From assembly GCA_009746045.1 (NCBI GenBank), contig RPFO01000059.1, positions 2,423,068-2,455,567 on the forward strand: DNA of 32,500 bases. Direction: 5' to 3'. Position 1 is the first letter of the stretch. Each line of letters starts with the position of its first letter. Positions 20,301-30,200 of this stretch are shown piece by piece. Origin of the DNA: Mesostigma viride. Lineage: Eukaryota; Streptophyta; Mesostigmatophyceae; Mesostigmatales; Mesostigmataceae. The notes below the pieces were generated by a model. The model was not told the origin of the DNA. It searched no databases and saw nothing but the letters and a program-made list of their open reading frames with translations. The position numbers and the translations under genes were made by a program.

Positions 20301-23300
20301 CACCTTGCAGTCATCCGCCACGCGCTTGAGCACCGCCGGCAAGATGTCGGCGATGTGCTCGCACGCCTGCTCGGCGCACCCCTGCGAGACGACGCCCAGC
20401 ACCACCACGGCGGCGGCGCGGCAGTTTGCATCGGCGCTCTCGATGTTGGAGGCTGCAAAGGCGGCGACAAGGGGGAAGACGTGCTTGGCAGGCACGTAGA
20501 CCGCCAGCATGTCCAGGACCTGGGCTTTCGTGGGGGCAGGCAGGGCACACGGGGGGAGCGGAAGCATTCATGTGTGTGGAAGAATGCATGTGGATGCGTG
20601 CGTGTGGATCCATGAGTGTGGCTGTGTGCATGACGACCCCACCCATGCACCCTATGTGCCAGCACATGCCACTGTGGAGGGCAAGCATAGGGGAGGGCAC
20701 ACACAGGGGGGCGCCACGAGCCGGCATCCCATGGTTTGGGGCACAGGGGGATGCGTCAGGCAACAATGCAGGCATTTCTTTCAAAGAAACGGAAGGGGGC
20801 AGCGGCAGCATCGTGCGACTTATCCATGCCAAGGAAAGAGATAGGCCCAGAGAAAACGCCAAGTGAGGTGTGCGGCAGAGATGAGGTGCAGAGTGTAGAG
20901 AGAATCAACAAGAAAACAGGACATGCGGCAGCACCAGACCAACCAACAGCAACAACAGCAACAACACCCACCTGGATGGCGAACCGGTGCGGCGGCACGT
21001 CATCCTCAAACAGGTCGGGCGGGGGCGCCTCACACGCGAGCCGGCAGACCGTCTCCAGCAGCGGCACCACCAGCTTCTGCTTGGTGAGCATCTTGGGCTT
21101 GTAGCGCGCCAGCCACGCAAGCAGCTGGCTGGCCTGATAGCGCACCGAGAGGCTGTACTCGGCATTGGAGGCCACCTCCGAGGCAAAGGCGACGATGGCC
21201 GGCATGGCCTGCATGAGCATGGGCAGCGGGTTCTCCACCAGGTCGTCGAAGATCTCAAACGTGAGGATCGCCGGGTCATCGTCGCCGGACGCCAGCGCCG
21301 CGCGCGCCACATCCATCATCGCAGGCACCAGCTCGCGGAACAAAACCTGCGGCCATCAATAGGTGGCGGTGATAGTCGGTAGGACACATGGCGGTGGGGT
21401 GATGAGCCGGTCGCGTTGTGCGTGGTCAGCAGGAGTAAAGACTGGTATGCAACCCATGCCACTTGTCAATCCCTGGATAGGGGGTGTCACGGGAAACATG
21501 TCAGACGTTACGAGACCTCACGAGGTGCCACCACCACTCCAGTCCACCACCTCAAAACAGGCTACAATCGCCCCCAGTCTCCTTATCAAGGCATGCAAAA
21601 AGGTCCCTGTAACGCCATGTGGCGGGATGGCGTGCACACACATGCACATGGCGTACACCACCATCGCGCCACCGTGCGCGTGCCCCGCCCCTTGCTGCGC
21701 GCATGCTCCCCCACGCGCACGCGCTCCCCCCCTCCCATCCTCGTCCCAACCACCACAAGCGCATGCCCCACCCCTTGCTGCGCGCATGCTCCCCCCACGC
21801 GCACGCGCTCCCCCCCTCCCATCCTCGTCCCAACCACCACAAGCGCATGCCCCACCCCTTGCTGCGCGCATGCTCCCCCCACGCGCACGCGCTCCCCCCC
21901 TCCCATCCTCGTCCCAACCACCACAAGCGCGTGCCCCGCCCCTTGCTGCGCGCATGCTCCCCCCACGCGCACGCGCTCCCCCCCTCCCATCCTCGTCCCA
22001 CCCACCACAAGCGCGTGCCCCACCCACCACTTCCTTCTCGTCGGTGATCCAAGTGACGACCGTGCCCGCCGCCCTGCAGGCAGGCACGGGGCCGGGACAT
22101 GGAAGATGAGGACACGAGGGAGGTCAGCATAGAAGATGAGGACAAGAGGGAGGTGAGCATGACACGGGGCTTGTGGGGGCGTGAGGGCGTGAGGGAAGCC
22201 AGCATGGCGGGGGGAGGGCGCAAAAGTGAGGGTAGGGTGGGCTTCCAGCAGAGGAGAAGAAAGGCAGTGCACTATTAATTGTTTGCCCCATCTGGCTAGG
22301 AACATGCTGGCTGGACAGCAAGCAGCGGGTGAAACAAGCGTTGCCGCAAGCATGACTGCCACTGCAAGTGGGACCCACAGGACGCACCGCTCCCTGTGGG
22401 CCAGCGCAGCCATGTGCACGGCCCTACTTGCTGGCATGCCTGCACATGCACCAGCGTTCCCTCTGCTTACGAGGGCCACGCAACAGCACACACCGCAGAC
22501 GCTACGGCTACATGGCATGCCGGCCAGCCGCTACGACCTACACCTACACTTCATGCACGAACCCGAAACACTCGGCACTCTGTATGTGCGCGCGGCGACG
22601 CCCTACGCCTACACGTGCATTCCATCGCCAAGCGGCGTGGCCCGTACTTGAGCGCGGCGACGCGGACGGGCACGCTGTGGTCCTTGAGGCCTTGCAGGAA
22701 GATGCCCAGCAGCGTCGCAAAGTGGGGCCTCAGGTGCTCCACGATCGTCTCCGTTAGTGAGTTGAAGAGGACCAGCGCCACCTGGCAGCGCAACACCAGC
22801 GGCCGACCACACGTGGGGCCGCGCAACACCAGGGCACACGCACATGTGGGGCGAGGCAACACAAGTTAGGCAGCGACCAAGTGCCGAGGCTTCTTGGGCT
22901 GAAAGGTAACACACCAAACTGCAGAGCCCGCACATAAGTCCCACTCAGCAGCTCAGTCCTCCACGCTGGCCACGCAGGGGCGTTGTGGAGGACAGGCCCA
23001 GGGGCCAGGGTCAGCGGGAGGGAAGCCAATGGACCGCCCTGGCTACAGGGCCCACTGCGTGGGCAACTCAAGGGCACAAAGCACAGCCGCTGGCTGCCCG
23101 CTTGCCGCACCTGCCGTTGCATGCGTTGGCTTCCGCGATGCCATGACACGAAGCAAACGGTCATCCACCCATGCCTGCGTTGTACGTGGTGGGGTGGGTT
23201 ACCGGGCAGGCGCTACAAATGGCAATGTGGGATGATGGGCGCCGGGATTCATTGGCAGGCATGACTAGGGCTATAACTGCCACAGGGCGACCTTGTAGGA

Positions 23301-24452
23301 CATTACCAATTGATACTACTTTTTTTTTCTTAAGGATGTGAAGTAATGGTACTGTATGGATATATTTCCAACAAATTTGATGAAAATTTTACCACATTAT
23401 AAATTTCTGCGCCAACTTCCCGGATACTTTACCTACCCACTTGGGTATCCATGGCCAGCCAAGATGCTGCCATAAAGTCCACACATGGGCATGAACACCA
23501 CAACAAGATACTGCACGGTCCACTCCGACACCTCCCATGCATGGCGGAGCAGCCTCCCCCCAAAGGCCCCCACCCCCTCACCTCTCGGTGGCCTTCCTGT
23601 GGGCTGCGGCTGGCCTCCAGCAAAAAGGGCATGAGCTCGTGCCACTGTCCCAGCGGCAGCGTGTGCTTGGCGATCACGCTCACCACGTCCGCACACGCGC
23701 GGCGCACAGGGTGGCTGGGGGATAGGGCGTGGTTCAGGAAGGGGGGGTAAGGGAGGATGTGTGAGCAGTGGATGTGCTTGAGTGCCCCAAGACATCATGC
23801 ATCTCTAAAGGGGGATTGGATGGGCCAGTTAGGCATGGGGTATTCAAGAAGGATACGCTTCCTTGAAGATGGTCTGGTCCGTAAGGCTTGATCGAGTACG
23901 CGTAGCACAAGTAGGCATTACTTGTATGGTTGACGCAACTATATAATCATTCGCTAGTTTCGTGTAGAAAGGAAAAACCATACATGTAGTGATATGCCAA
24001 AGTCAGACATTGACGCACAGTAAAGCTATAAAAACTGGAGAATGAACGTGGCCAAGATTGCGTACACGGAGAAAAGAAAAGAGGGACAAATTATTAACTT
24101 TCAATGCTAGAATCCACTCTTCTAAATCTGTGCAGGCGAACTGTTCGTGTCGACATGACAACATGTGCTATATCACGTACCACCTCTCTTTGACTATACT
24201 CTCCAACAAAATCGTCTTGGCCGAATTGCGAAGTTCATCAGTAAGTTTTATCCAATGTCCAGAAATTTTTTTCCGCAATAACACTGCAGCCAAATGGCGA
24301 ATCATGTCGGAACCGGAGTTCTGAACCCTATCCAGCAAAGCAGGCACAATTGCCGGCTCTTTCGCTAGCTGCCGCAGGACCTCTTCTGCTTGCCGCCTGG
24401 CCTCATTGTCTGTCACCAGGAACTGGCTCAATATTTCCTCTAACCGTTCCAT
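5409..24452 (-). CDS. IMB4: Importin-4 type karyopherin (importin subunit beta-4, IMB4-like), 19 exons
   Basis: HEAT-repeat import receptor; family members bind RanGTP and carry histones and ribosomal proteins into the nucleus. The model has exons (high to low) 24184-24452, 23582-23714, 22648-22781, 22028-22073, 20972-21346, 20304-20519, 19770-19901, 19009-19140, 17939-18256, 17156-17371, 15730-15862, 15383-15429, 14313-14475, 13444-13664, 9322-9417, 8764-8876, 8056-8188, 7002-7106, 5409-5615. All phases fit and give 1062 residues, close to plant IMB4 (about 1050). The start ATG has an in-frame TAA two codons upstream. Markers are an N-terminal importin-beta segment (RLEEILSQFL...RRQAEEVLRQL), PVRRACADVVS, FAIGEFAEHLQPEVL, ELREYTHSFFANVAE, an acidic loop SSDEDEEG (about residue 630), DDDDKEVVAQACIS (about 742), a second acidic stretch (about 795-808) and SNRRNAAFCLGVLCE. 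The exon 13 acceptor is the least certain; 14517 and 14538 also keep frame. The introns total 15.9 kb and are rich in tandem repeats. Confidence 0.92.
5943..6645. repeat. 44-bp minisatellite, 16 copies (intron 18)
   Basis: Sixteen near-identical head-to-tail units contain GACTAGAGAGTGTTTCCATG followed by a CG-rich stretch (GCGCGCGCCGTTGTAC). Units alternate between CATGCAGACG and CATGCATACG variants, and one copy lacks two bases. The array sits in the middle of intron 18, about 360 bases from the donor and 330 from the acceptor. Frames open through it are artefacts. Confidence 0.95.
6930..7001 (-). repeat. Short tandem duplication at the 5' splice site of intron 18
   Basis: Reading on the gene strand from the donor GTGAGTGGGG, the modules GGCAGGCAGCGTGG and GTGGCAAGTAGGG are each present twice within about 70 bases. 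The duplicated tract starts at the splice donor and does not reach back into the exon. Confidence 0.6.
7641..8055. repeat. 49-bp minisatellite derived from the exon 17 splice junction (intron 17)
   Basis: Eight copies of a 48-50 bp unit directly abut exon 17. On the gene strand each unit holds GATCCCGCCCGCGCAG followed by GTAGGGGCAAGGGGA. The true junction reads GATCCCGCTGGCTCAG|GTAGGGGCAAGGGGA. All 15 intronic bases and about 18 of 22 exonic bases match, so the repeat unit is a copied exon end plus splice donor, and the exon end itself acts as a ninth copy. Each unit carries a full AG|GTAGGG signal. Confidence 0.93.
8350..8386. repeat. (GGAGCA)n microsatellite in intron 16
   Basis: About six copies of GGAGCA lie within intron 16. 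This is a simple repeat with no coding role. Confidence 0.85.
8668..8763 (-). repeat. Duplicated exon 16 end and splice donor inside intron 16
   Basis: Plus-strand bases 8708-8737 copy 8758-8787, which is the last part of exon 16 plus its donor, with about 26 of 30 bases identical. On the gene strand the copy reads GTGCCCCAACCAGGCCGCCA, against GTGCCCCGACCACGCGGCCA in the exon. The donor-side sequence GTGAGTGCACGCA is also found again, exactly, at 8668-8680. These are separate duplications spanning one 5' splice site. Confidence 0.85.
8877..9321. other. Intron 15 without notable content
   Basis: 445 bases between exons 15 and 16. The donor is GTAAGC and the acceptor ends CATTGCAG. No tandem array or element seen. 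Confidence 0.6.
9871..13234. repeat. 29-bp satellite, about 116 copies (intron 14)
   Basis: A contiguous 3.36-kb array with unit GGTTGATGGGCAAGGCCATCACCCAGTAG and point variants (CACCTAG, CGCCCAG, CCACCCAG, TTG for TAG). No unique spacers occur between units, so it is a satellite and not a CRISPR. Blocks of units are themselves duplicated. A six-unit (174-bp) block at about 12191-12364 repeats at 12365-12538 with the same variant order and the private GGGAAAGG variant. A longer block recurs 725 bp (25 units) apart, near 10731 and 11456. On the gene strand many units contain CTAG|GTGATGG. Confidence 0.97.
13308..13443 (-). repeat. 7-bp repeats and copied splice junction at the start of intron 14
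   Basis: Exon 14 ends GATACGCG|GTACGACAGC on the gene strand. In the following 140 bases the junction recurs as ATGCGCG|GTACGGAAGC, ATACACGGTTCGGAAGC, ATACGCGGCACGGCAGC and GACGCGGTAGGAGGG, joined by runs of the 7-mer CAATAGG. The junction was thus copied about four times, with increasing divergence away from the exon. Confidence 0.85.
13665..14312. other. Intron 13 with little structure
   Basis: 648 bases between exons 13 and 14. The donor is GTGAGT. An 11-mer, GTTATGGTAAC, occurs twice near 13894 and 13916. No array or transposon is recognised. Confidence 0.6.
14476..15382. other. Intron 12 without recognised element
   Basis: 907 bases between exons 12 and 13, donor GTAGGC. A purine-rich GATA/AGATAGAG tract lies at about 14706-14745. 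If exon 13 starts at 14517 or 14538 instead, this intron is up to 63 bases shorter. Confidence 0.5.
15578..15620. repeat. CATCTGCCAT short tandem repeat in intron 11
   Basis: Four degenerate copies of a 10-11 base unit (CATCTGCCAT, with CACCTGCCAT and CATCCACCAT variants). Confidence 0.7.
15678..15711 (-). repeat. Copy of the exon 11 end and splice donor in intron 11
   Basis: These bases match 15727-15760, the last 31 bases of exon 11 plus the first GTG of the intron, with two differences in 34, at a distance of 49 bp. The true donor is GTGAGTGA, whereas the copy has the weaker GTGTGTGG. Use of the copy would add 49 bases and break the frame, which supports the exon-proximal site as the real one. 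Confidence 0.9.
16000..16600. repeat. 97/104-bp minisatellite, six copies (intron 10)
   Basis: Six units start at about 16001, 16098, 16195, 16292, 16396 and 16500. Early units are 97 bp, later ones 104 bp because of an extra 7-bp GCCATGC subunit. The unit contains CACATCAAAAGCAGTGCC and GGTTCCAGGAGGAATGACC. It lies mid-intron and no copy of an exon edge is seen in it. Confidence 0.95.
16846..17092. repeat. 17-bp minisatellite, about 14 copies (intron 10)
   Basis: Units of GCCTACCCTTCTCTCGT with small changes (CTGCTCTCGT, one 10-base partial unit). The array begins about 64 bases after the intron 10 donor on the gene strand, where it reads GAAGGGTAGGCACGAGA. Confidence 0.93.
17372..17938. 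other. Intron 9 with one short duplication
   Basis: 567 bases between exons 9 and 10, donor GTGAGTAT. A 15-mer, ACATGACCAGCATCC, occurs twice at about 17763 and 17811. No array or transposon. Confidence 0.6.
18273..18288. repeat. Homopolymer G16 (C16 on the gene strand) at the intron 8 acceptor
   Basis: On the minus strand this is a run of about 16 C starting some 17 bases before the exon 9 acceptor. It can serve as the polypyrimidine tract. A longer run of 19 G lies at 19336-19354 in intron 7. Confidence 0.75.
18524..19008. repeat. 44-bp minisatellite bounded by copies of the exon 8 splice junction (intron 8)
   Basis: Ten 44-bp units directly follow exon 8 on the gene strand. Each unit has AAGAGAAAGGGCGTGCAG followed by GTACACGGGG. 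The true junction is AGAAGGATGTGCAG|GTGAGGCGCG. At the far end of the array (about 18524-18545) the exact GTGCAG|GTGAGGCGCG junction appears again, so the array is framed by two copies of the real 5' splice site. Units therefore contain an AG|GT signal each. Long open frames through it are artefacts. Confidence 0.92.
19563..19769. repeat. (CCCA)n microsatellite starting at the intron 7 donor
   Basis: About 50 copies of CCCA, which read GGGT on the gene strand. The array begins exactly at the splice donor of exon 7 (GTGCAG|GTGGGTGGGTGG), so the donor is itself part of the microsatellite. The transcript would have a long run of GGG triplets at the 5' end of the intron. Confidence 0.93.
19902..20971. 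other. Introns 5 and 6 (with exon 6 between) without large arrays
   Basis: Intron 5 (20520-20971) starts GTGGGTGTTGTTGCTGTTG, a short GTTGTTGCT repeat at the donor. Intron 6 (19902-20303) starts GTGGGTTGGGTTGG. No other structure is seen in them. Exon 6 lies at 20304-20519. Confidence 0.6.
21678..22027. repeat. 84-bp minisatellite abutting the exon 4 donor (intron 4)
   Basis: Four 84-bp units start near 21678, 21761, 21845 and 21929, with a partial fifth from 22013 that reaches the exon 4 donor. The unit includes CCATCCTCGTCCCAACCACC and GCACGCGCTCCCCCC. The donor area (GTGGTGGGTGGGGCACGCGC on the gene strand) shares GGTGGGGC and the following bases with the unit starts. Because 84 is a multiple of three and the unit lacks stops, exon 4 reads open through the whole array to 21518. 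Confidence 0.9.
22586..22600 (-). repeat. Partial copy of the exon 3 end in intron 3
   Basis: On the gene strand GCGTCGCCGCGCGCACATAC here resembles the exon 3 junction CGTCGCCGCGCTCAA|GTAC, about 66 bases away. The match is about 17 of 20. It is weaker than the junction copies in introns 8, 11, 16 and 17. Confidence 0.5.
22782..24183. other. Introns 1 and 2 (with exon 2 between) lacking arrays
   Basis: Intron 1 (23715-24183) and intron 2 (22782-23581) show no minisatellite. Intron 2 has an AT-rich island at about 23285-23410, unlike its GC-rich surroundings, which could be a decayed insertion. Exon 2 is 23582-23714. Confidence 0.5.
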
Positions 24453-25440
24453 GGGTTACCTTGGCGCTAAGTTTCTCAATTCAATGATAACGACGGCGAG
24501 CAATGCCAGGCAGTTTTGTAGCAATTTTTAGAAAGGATGCCTTCTTAAAGCGTTGCCGCCCAAACGCTTTACACTCCCCAATATATTTCCGGCCACTTTT
24601 GCTAAGTTATGGTGGGCAATCAATGCAGGCAGCTGCTGAGCCGCAGTGCTTTCAGTGCTGTGCGACGAAGGGGAACAATGTTTACAGCAATTGCCAGCGT
24701 GTCGGCAGTCGGCAACCGTGCGGCCGCCGACACGCGCTATGCTGGCAGCTATACCATGATCGCACACTGCCCGCACACGTGACACGGTGACACAGCCCAC
24801 AATACATTAATGAAGTCTTCTACAGTAAGATCTTTTGCCCAAAACCAGCCCTGCGATCTTGAACCTGAAATTATTCCTTCAAAGCCAGGGTCTCATGATC
24901 TAAAAACTGGGAATCTTAAACGGGGGGGGGGGGGGGGGGTTCGCTCCGGGATGGTCGCGAACAGCTTTCTTCGGCCAGTAGTGCGCCAGTTCAACGCGTT
25001 GCGCCATAGCCTTTCATCAGGACGAACGATCCTTAATTAACAGGTGGCCACAGCTTTTCTACATCACATGCTGGCTATTTGACAAGGGAAGGGTGCAAAA
25101 ATGATAAATGTATACTTATCGATGCACAAACCTGCTCTCGTCGGTGACGTTGGGATTTTCTAAATTTTCTGACACTGCTTAGTAGTGACCCGGCCTTCCG
25201 ACGGAGCTTTTGTTCAGGCGTGGTGCATGGTGGGATTTATTTCGCTGTTGTCGGCATCGCTGCAATTGGATTGCTGATTCGCGGCCACCGACTACAGTGT
25301 TCTCGAAATTGAAGTCAACCCGAACATAGTGAGTTTGGCGCATTACATAATTTCATTAGTGGGGTCGCAACCAATTTTAACTTTTGGATTCTGGGACCAC
25401 AATCTACTTCGTCTTTTCACCAGGTTTAGCTCGCTTTGCC
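24453..25440. promoter_or_regulatory. Upstream region of the importin gene
   Basis: Noncoding and mixed composition, with an 18-G homopolymer at 24922-24939. It must contain the 5' UTR and promoter of the importin gene on the minus strand, but no TATA box or defined motif is clear. Short frames here have no recognisable motifs. Confidence 0.4.
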
Positions 25441-25441
25441 C

Positions 25442-25442
<1 letters not shown>

Positions 25443-25474
<32 letters not shown>

Positions 25475-26055
25475 CCATCCATCCATCCATCCATCCATCC
25501 ATCCATCCATCCATCCATCCATCCATCCATCCATCCATCCATCCATCCATCCATCCATCCATCCATCCATCCATCCATCCATCCATCCATCCATCCATCC
25601 ATCCATCCATCCATCCATCCATCCATCCATCCATCCATCCATCCATCCATCCATCCATCCATCCATCCATCCATCCATCCATCCATCCATCCATCCATCC
25701 ATCCATCCATCCATCCATCCATCCATCCATCCATCCATCCATCCATCCATCCATCCATCCATCCATCCATCCATCCATCCATCCATCCATCCATCCATCC
25801 ATCCATCCATCCATCCATCCATCCATCCATCCATCCATCCATCCATCCATCCATCCATCCATCCATCCATCCATCCATCCATCCATCCATCCATCCATCC
25901 ATCCATCCATCCATCCATCCATCCATCCATCCATCCATCCATCCATCCATCCATCCATCCATCCATCCATCCATCCATCCATCCATCCATCCATCCATCC
26001 ATCCATCCATCCATCCATCCATCCATCCATCCATCCATCCATCCATCCATCCATG
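25443..26055. repeat. (CCAT)n microsatellite, about 150 copies
   Basis: An almost perfect 613-bp tetranucleotide array with one early CCGT variant. It ends in GCATGCATCCATGCAT, a transitional tract. The long open frames (PSIH, WMDG) on both strands are repeat artefacts. Confidence 0.98.
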
Positions 26056-26072
26056 CATGCATCCATGCATCT

Positions 26073-26225
<153 letters not shown>

Positions 26226-26231
26226 TCTATC

Positions 26232-26341
<110 letters not shown>

Positions 26342-27276
26342 CTTGGCTTGTACCGTTGACTTGAAACTATATTTCCCCAGCAAACACACATGTTGCACTA
26401 CCTTGCTGCGTTGCTGTGGTGGGGATGCCGGAATATCATGGGGTACCCCTCTGGCAGGGTGGGTGTTCTGCGGGGTGGATTTGCAGACACACAGAAAAGC
26501 AAGAGGTTCAGGGCAGCGGAGCTGTTTGATCTGCTGCCACCCAGGGCATGCGTACTACCGCACAGTTGTGGCAGCACGCGTGTCGCTCCGCGGGTAGCGC
26601 AGCACATGATGGCAGCACGCACAGGTACCAGGGCTAGCTCACCGCCTTCCACCAGGCAGATCAGCCTGATGCATTAACAACGTGCCACATACCATAGGGA
26701 GATGAGAAGCTCACATTGCTTGTGAGGAATAGGGCACGGGCAGGGCGAGAGCTCCACTTGCGGGCACTTTTGAGAATTGGGAGGGATACTTCTTTTCCGA
26801 TGGTCACCTCTGCACGACTGGGTTTGAAAATGTCCTTTAATCGCTTCTACAATTTCACCTAGCTTCTTGCATGTGCGGGAATCCCTGAAGCGGCACACAT
26901 TGCTCATGACTTTCCATGGTGTGGGCACAGCCATTGTTGAACTCTTGCAGTGGACCCCCTTGCCAGCGTGGGACTGTGGGGCCTGAACCCTCGAGGACCC
27001 GAGTTGGCTGAGCCGCCCTGACGTAGGTGCGACAGCATGCTTGGCTCTTGTTCCGTGGTGTCCTTGCCCACCATCCCTGCAGGTGTCTCAGCCTGGCCCT
27101 GCACCCACAGCATGCTGTGACCCGCCTTTCGGCCAGACTGGGCGTGCCCATCATGACTCTGCCCTGCCCTGGGTTCTACTTGCAAACGCACGAGCAGGGC
27201 GAAAAGGACAAACAGGGCGACATGGTGTGGTGGCATGCGGTAGCCATGGCATGTGCCGCCAGCTGACACTTCGGAC
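26342..27276. promoter_or_regulatory. Upstream region of the RDR gene
   Basis: About 930 bases of GC-rich noncoding sequence between the microsatellites and the RDR start. It should include the promoter and 5' UTR. An in-frame TAG at 27241 lies 36 bases before the chosen start codon. No core-promoter motif is clear and no repeat is seen. Confidence 0.4.
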
Positions 27277-30200
27277 ATGGACCCACGCATCCATCAGCAG
27301 GCACCGCCCCAGTCATTCCTGTCCTGGTCAGTGGCGGAGGCGGAGGAGAGTGACGGGGTGGAGACAGCAGAGCTCGATGAGCCGCCGCCGCCATCCCACT
27401 TGTCACACCCATGGGGCCGCAACTCGTGGGCAGACTATGCGGAGTACGACGAGGCGGATGCGCTGACCGATCGCATGGACGGTCTCGTGCTGCATGAGGA
27501 ACACCTGTCCTCCGCCATATCATGGCACCCCTCCGACGTGGATGGTGCAAGCAACGGGGGCCATGCCATGCCACATGCCAGCGCGCGCCCGCCGCCTTCC
27601 TCTTCCTCGTCGGGCTCGGATCGGGAGGGTTGGCGTGGCCACCGAAGCACCAACGGTGGTGCACAAGTATACCAACACCGGTACGGCGCTGCCAATGGGA
27701 CGCAGGCACCGCCGGACACAAATGGTGGCCAATGGGACGGACCAGCTCCCGTACTTACAGCACCAGGGCAGGGGCGGGAGCCAGCGCAGGTGTCTGAGGC
27801 CCTGGGTGCTTGGGATGACTCCTCTGGTGCTGGCGGGGCCACGGTGGACGATTGGACAAGCGCCCTGCCGAGTCGCCCACTGTATTCGAATGATGAGTGG
27901 TGGACCGGGCCAGATGACGCGACCAGCGCATCACCCGGGACAGGTGCGCAATCCCACGCGCTGTTGCCGGTGCATGAGTCTTGGTATGGTCAGGGGGCGG
28001 TGCCTAACAGGAACGCGCGACCTGCCGGCCTGGGCAGGGGCGTGCGCGGGGTAGCCGCTGCAGGCACCCGCTCTGCCTTTGCCGCAGGGAGCGCCCCGCG
28101 ACTATCGGCGGGGTGGCAGCAGGTGGCCGACGCAGGCTTCTCTTTGGCGGGGCCCAGGGCAGGAAGTGCACAAGCACATGGAAACGTGGCGGGTGGCAGC
28201 AGGAGCGGCCGTGGCGGCGTGGGCCGTGGCTCCCAGCTGCCGCGGCAACAGGCGCAGGACCGGCGGCGGTACCGCGACGGGTTGCGGGGCGGCGAGAGGG
28301 GGGCCGAGGCGGGGCGACGCGGCAGGGACGAGCGTCGCGCGAACGACGAGGCGCGGCGCCAGGGCTACGTGACGGTGCACGTGGACAAGGTCCCGCGCGA
28401 GATCTCGGCGCTGGACTTGGCGGCGTTCCTGTTGGACAAGCTGGTCAAGAACGGCCACGATGTGTGCGACAACCCGCTGCGCACGGTGGAGCTGGAGACC
28501 GACCGGGGGGGGCGGCCCAACGGGAAGGCCTGGCTCACGCTGCAGCATTCGGTCTTCCGGCAGCTGCAGCGTTTCGAGCTGGCATCCTCGCTCGTGATGA
28601 ATGGGAAGGCTCTGCAGCTGCAGGAGGACCCCCGCAAGCTCATCAACTCAGCCACAGGTGACCGGCGCAAGCCGCGGGGCGGGCCCATTACTCTGCGCTG
28701 TAGCGTGCTGCGGCTGTGCGTGCCAGGGGTTGCCGGTGACGGTGGCAGCACCAGCGGTGGGGCCCCTAGCACGCTCCCGCCGCTTCAGGTGCTGTGGGAG
28801 CAACGGGGCGAGCCCGCGCTCGTCATCTTCAACTGGCGCAAGCGCCGGGTGGAGATCTACCTGCAGCTCCCTGGCAGGGACGAGCGGGAGCCCTTCCGCG
28901 TGAGCCTGGCCATGACCGAGTTGGACCCAGGGTGCGTGCGGACGGTGGCGGCGCCGGGGGCAGTGGGTGGCTGGGCAGGGGGCAGTAGTAGCCTATCGCC
29001 GGAGGGCATGGTGATGGTGAGTGTGCTGCTTGCGGTGCGGCAGGCGCCCAAGCTGGCGCGGGGGGAGCTGAAGCCACGCAGCCCCGAGGTGCGCGTGCGG
29101 GACCTGCTGCGGGCGGGCGGGCCCGGGCAGTACCGGTGGCCCGAGTTCTCCGAGGGGGGTGGCGACCCCAGCGGTGACAGCGACCAGGAGCTAGGGAGCC
29201 TGTTGAACGACAGGGACAGGCAGCCCTGGGAGTGGACGCGCACGGTGGACCCAACGCAACCAGAGGGGCGGGAGGCGGCAGGCGACCGTGTGTGCCAGCA
29301 CTCAGTGTTCTCAGAGGCCACGGTGTACGTGCTGGAGCTGGGGCCCGTGCACGGCAACGTGGCGGTGGATCTGAGGAAGATGATGGGGGAACAGAACCTC
29401 ATCCACAACAAGTGGCAGCACGCCATCCAGCGGGATGCCCTGGCCTGGCCCGAGCTGCGGCGTTCCTCGCTGAATGAGTACCTACAGCCCTACCGTGACG
29501 CACAGGCATCGTTCAGTGCCCTGCCCTTCTCCGTGCGCTATCTGGTCGAGGTGCTGCTGTCGGAGAGCAAGCTGCTGCACTCGCATGTCACCGAGGGGTT
29601 CGTGGCCATGCTGGCGTCTGTACCGGAGGGGAGGGCGGAGTGGGCGCTGAGCAAGGCCGAGGCGCACCGCCTCTACCGCACCACGATGTGGGAGGACCCG
29701 GACGCGACGCTGCGCTTCCTGCGCCGCTGCCTGTTGGGGGATGAGCAGGCGCTCGAGGAGCGGGGGGGCATCCGTTCCCGCCGCGCAGCCGAGGGCCGCA
29801 AGGTGCACCTGGTCATGGTGCGCAAGGTGCTGGTCACCCCCCTGCGCATCACCTGCCTGCCGCCTATGGTGGAGGTGTCCAACCGCGTTCTGCGCGAGTA
29901 CCCGGAGCACGCAGACAGCTTCTTGCGGGTGCAAGTGTTGGATGAGGACATGGACAAGTTTGCAGGCCCAGCCAACTCGGGGAGGGTGGCCGCTGACAGG
30001 GACACTAGGGACCTGCTGGGCCGCGTGGCGCGCGTGCTGAGGCACGGGATCATGGTGGGCGGGCACCACTTTGGCTTCCTCGCCTACTCCAGCAGCCAGC
30101 TGCATGAGTGCAGCCTGTGGATGTACACCGAGGCGCCGCTGCCGCCGCCGTCACCGCCCCCCCCCTCCCCCGCCGAGATCCGGCGCTTCATGGGCCGCAT

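Noticed and set aside
27494-28661. Other plus-strand frames overlapping the RDR N-terminus
   Set aside because: They overlap the continuous RDR frame that starts at 27277 and keeps open for 1385 codons into the clear RDR core; the others are GC-driven shadows.
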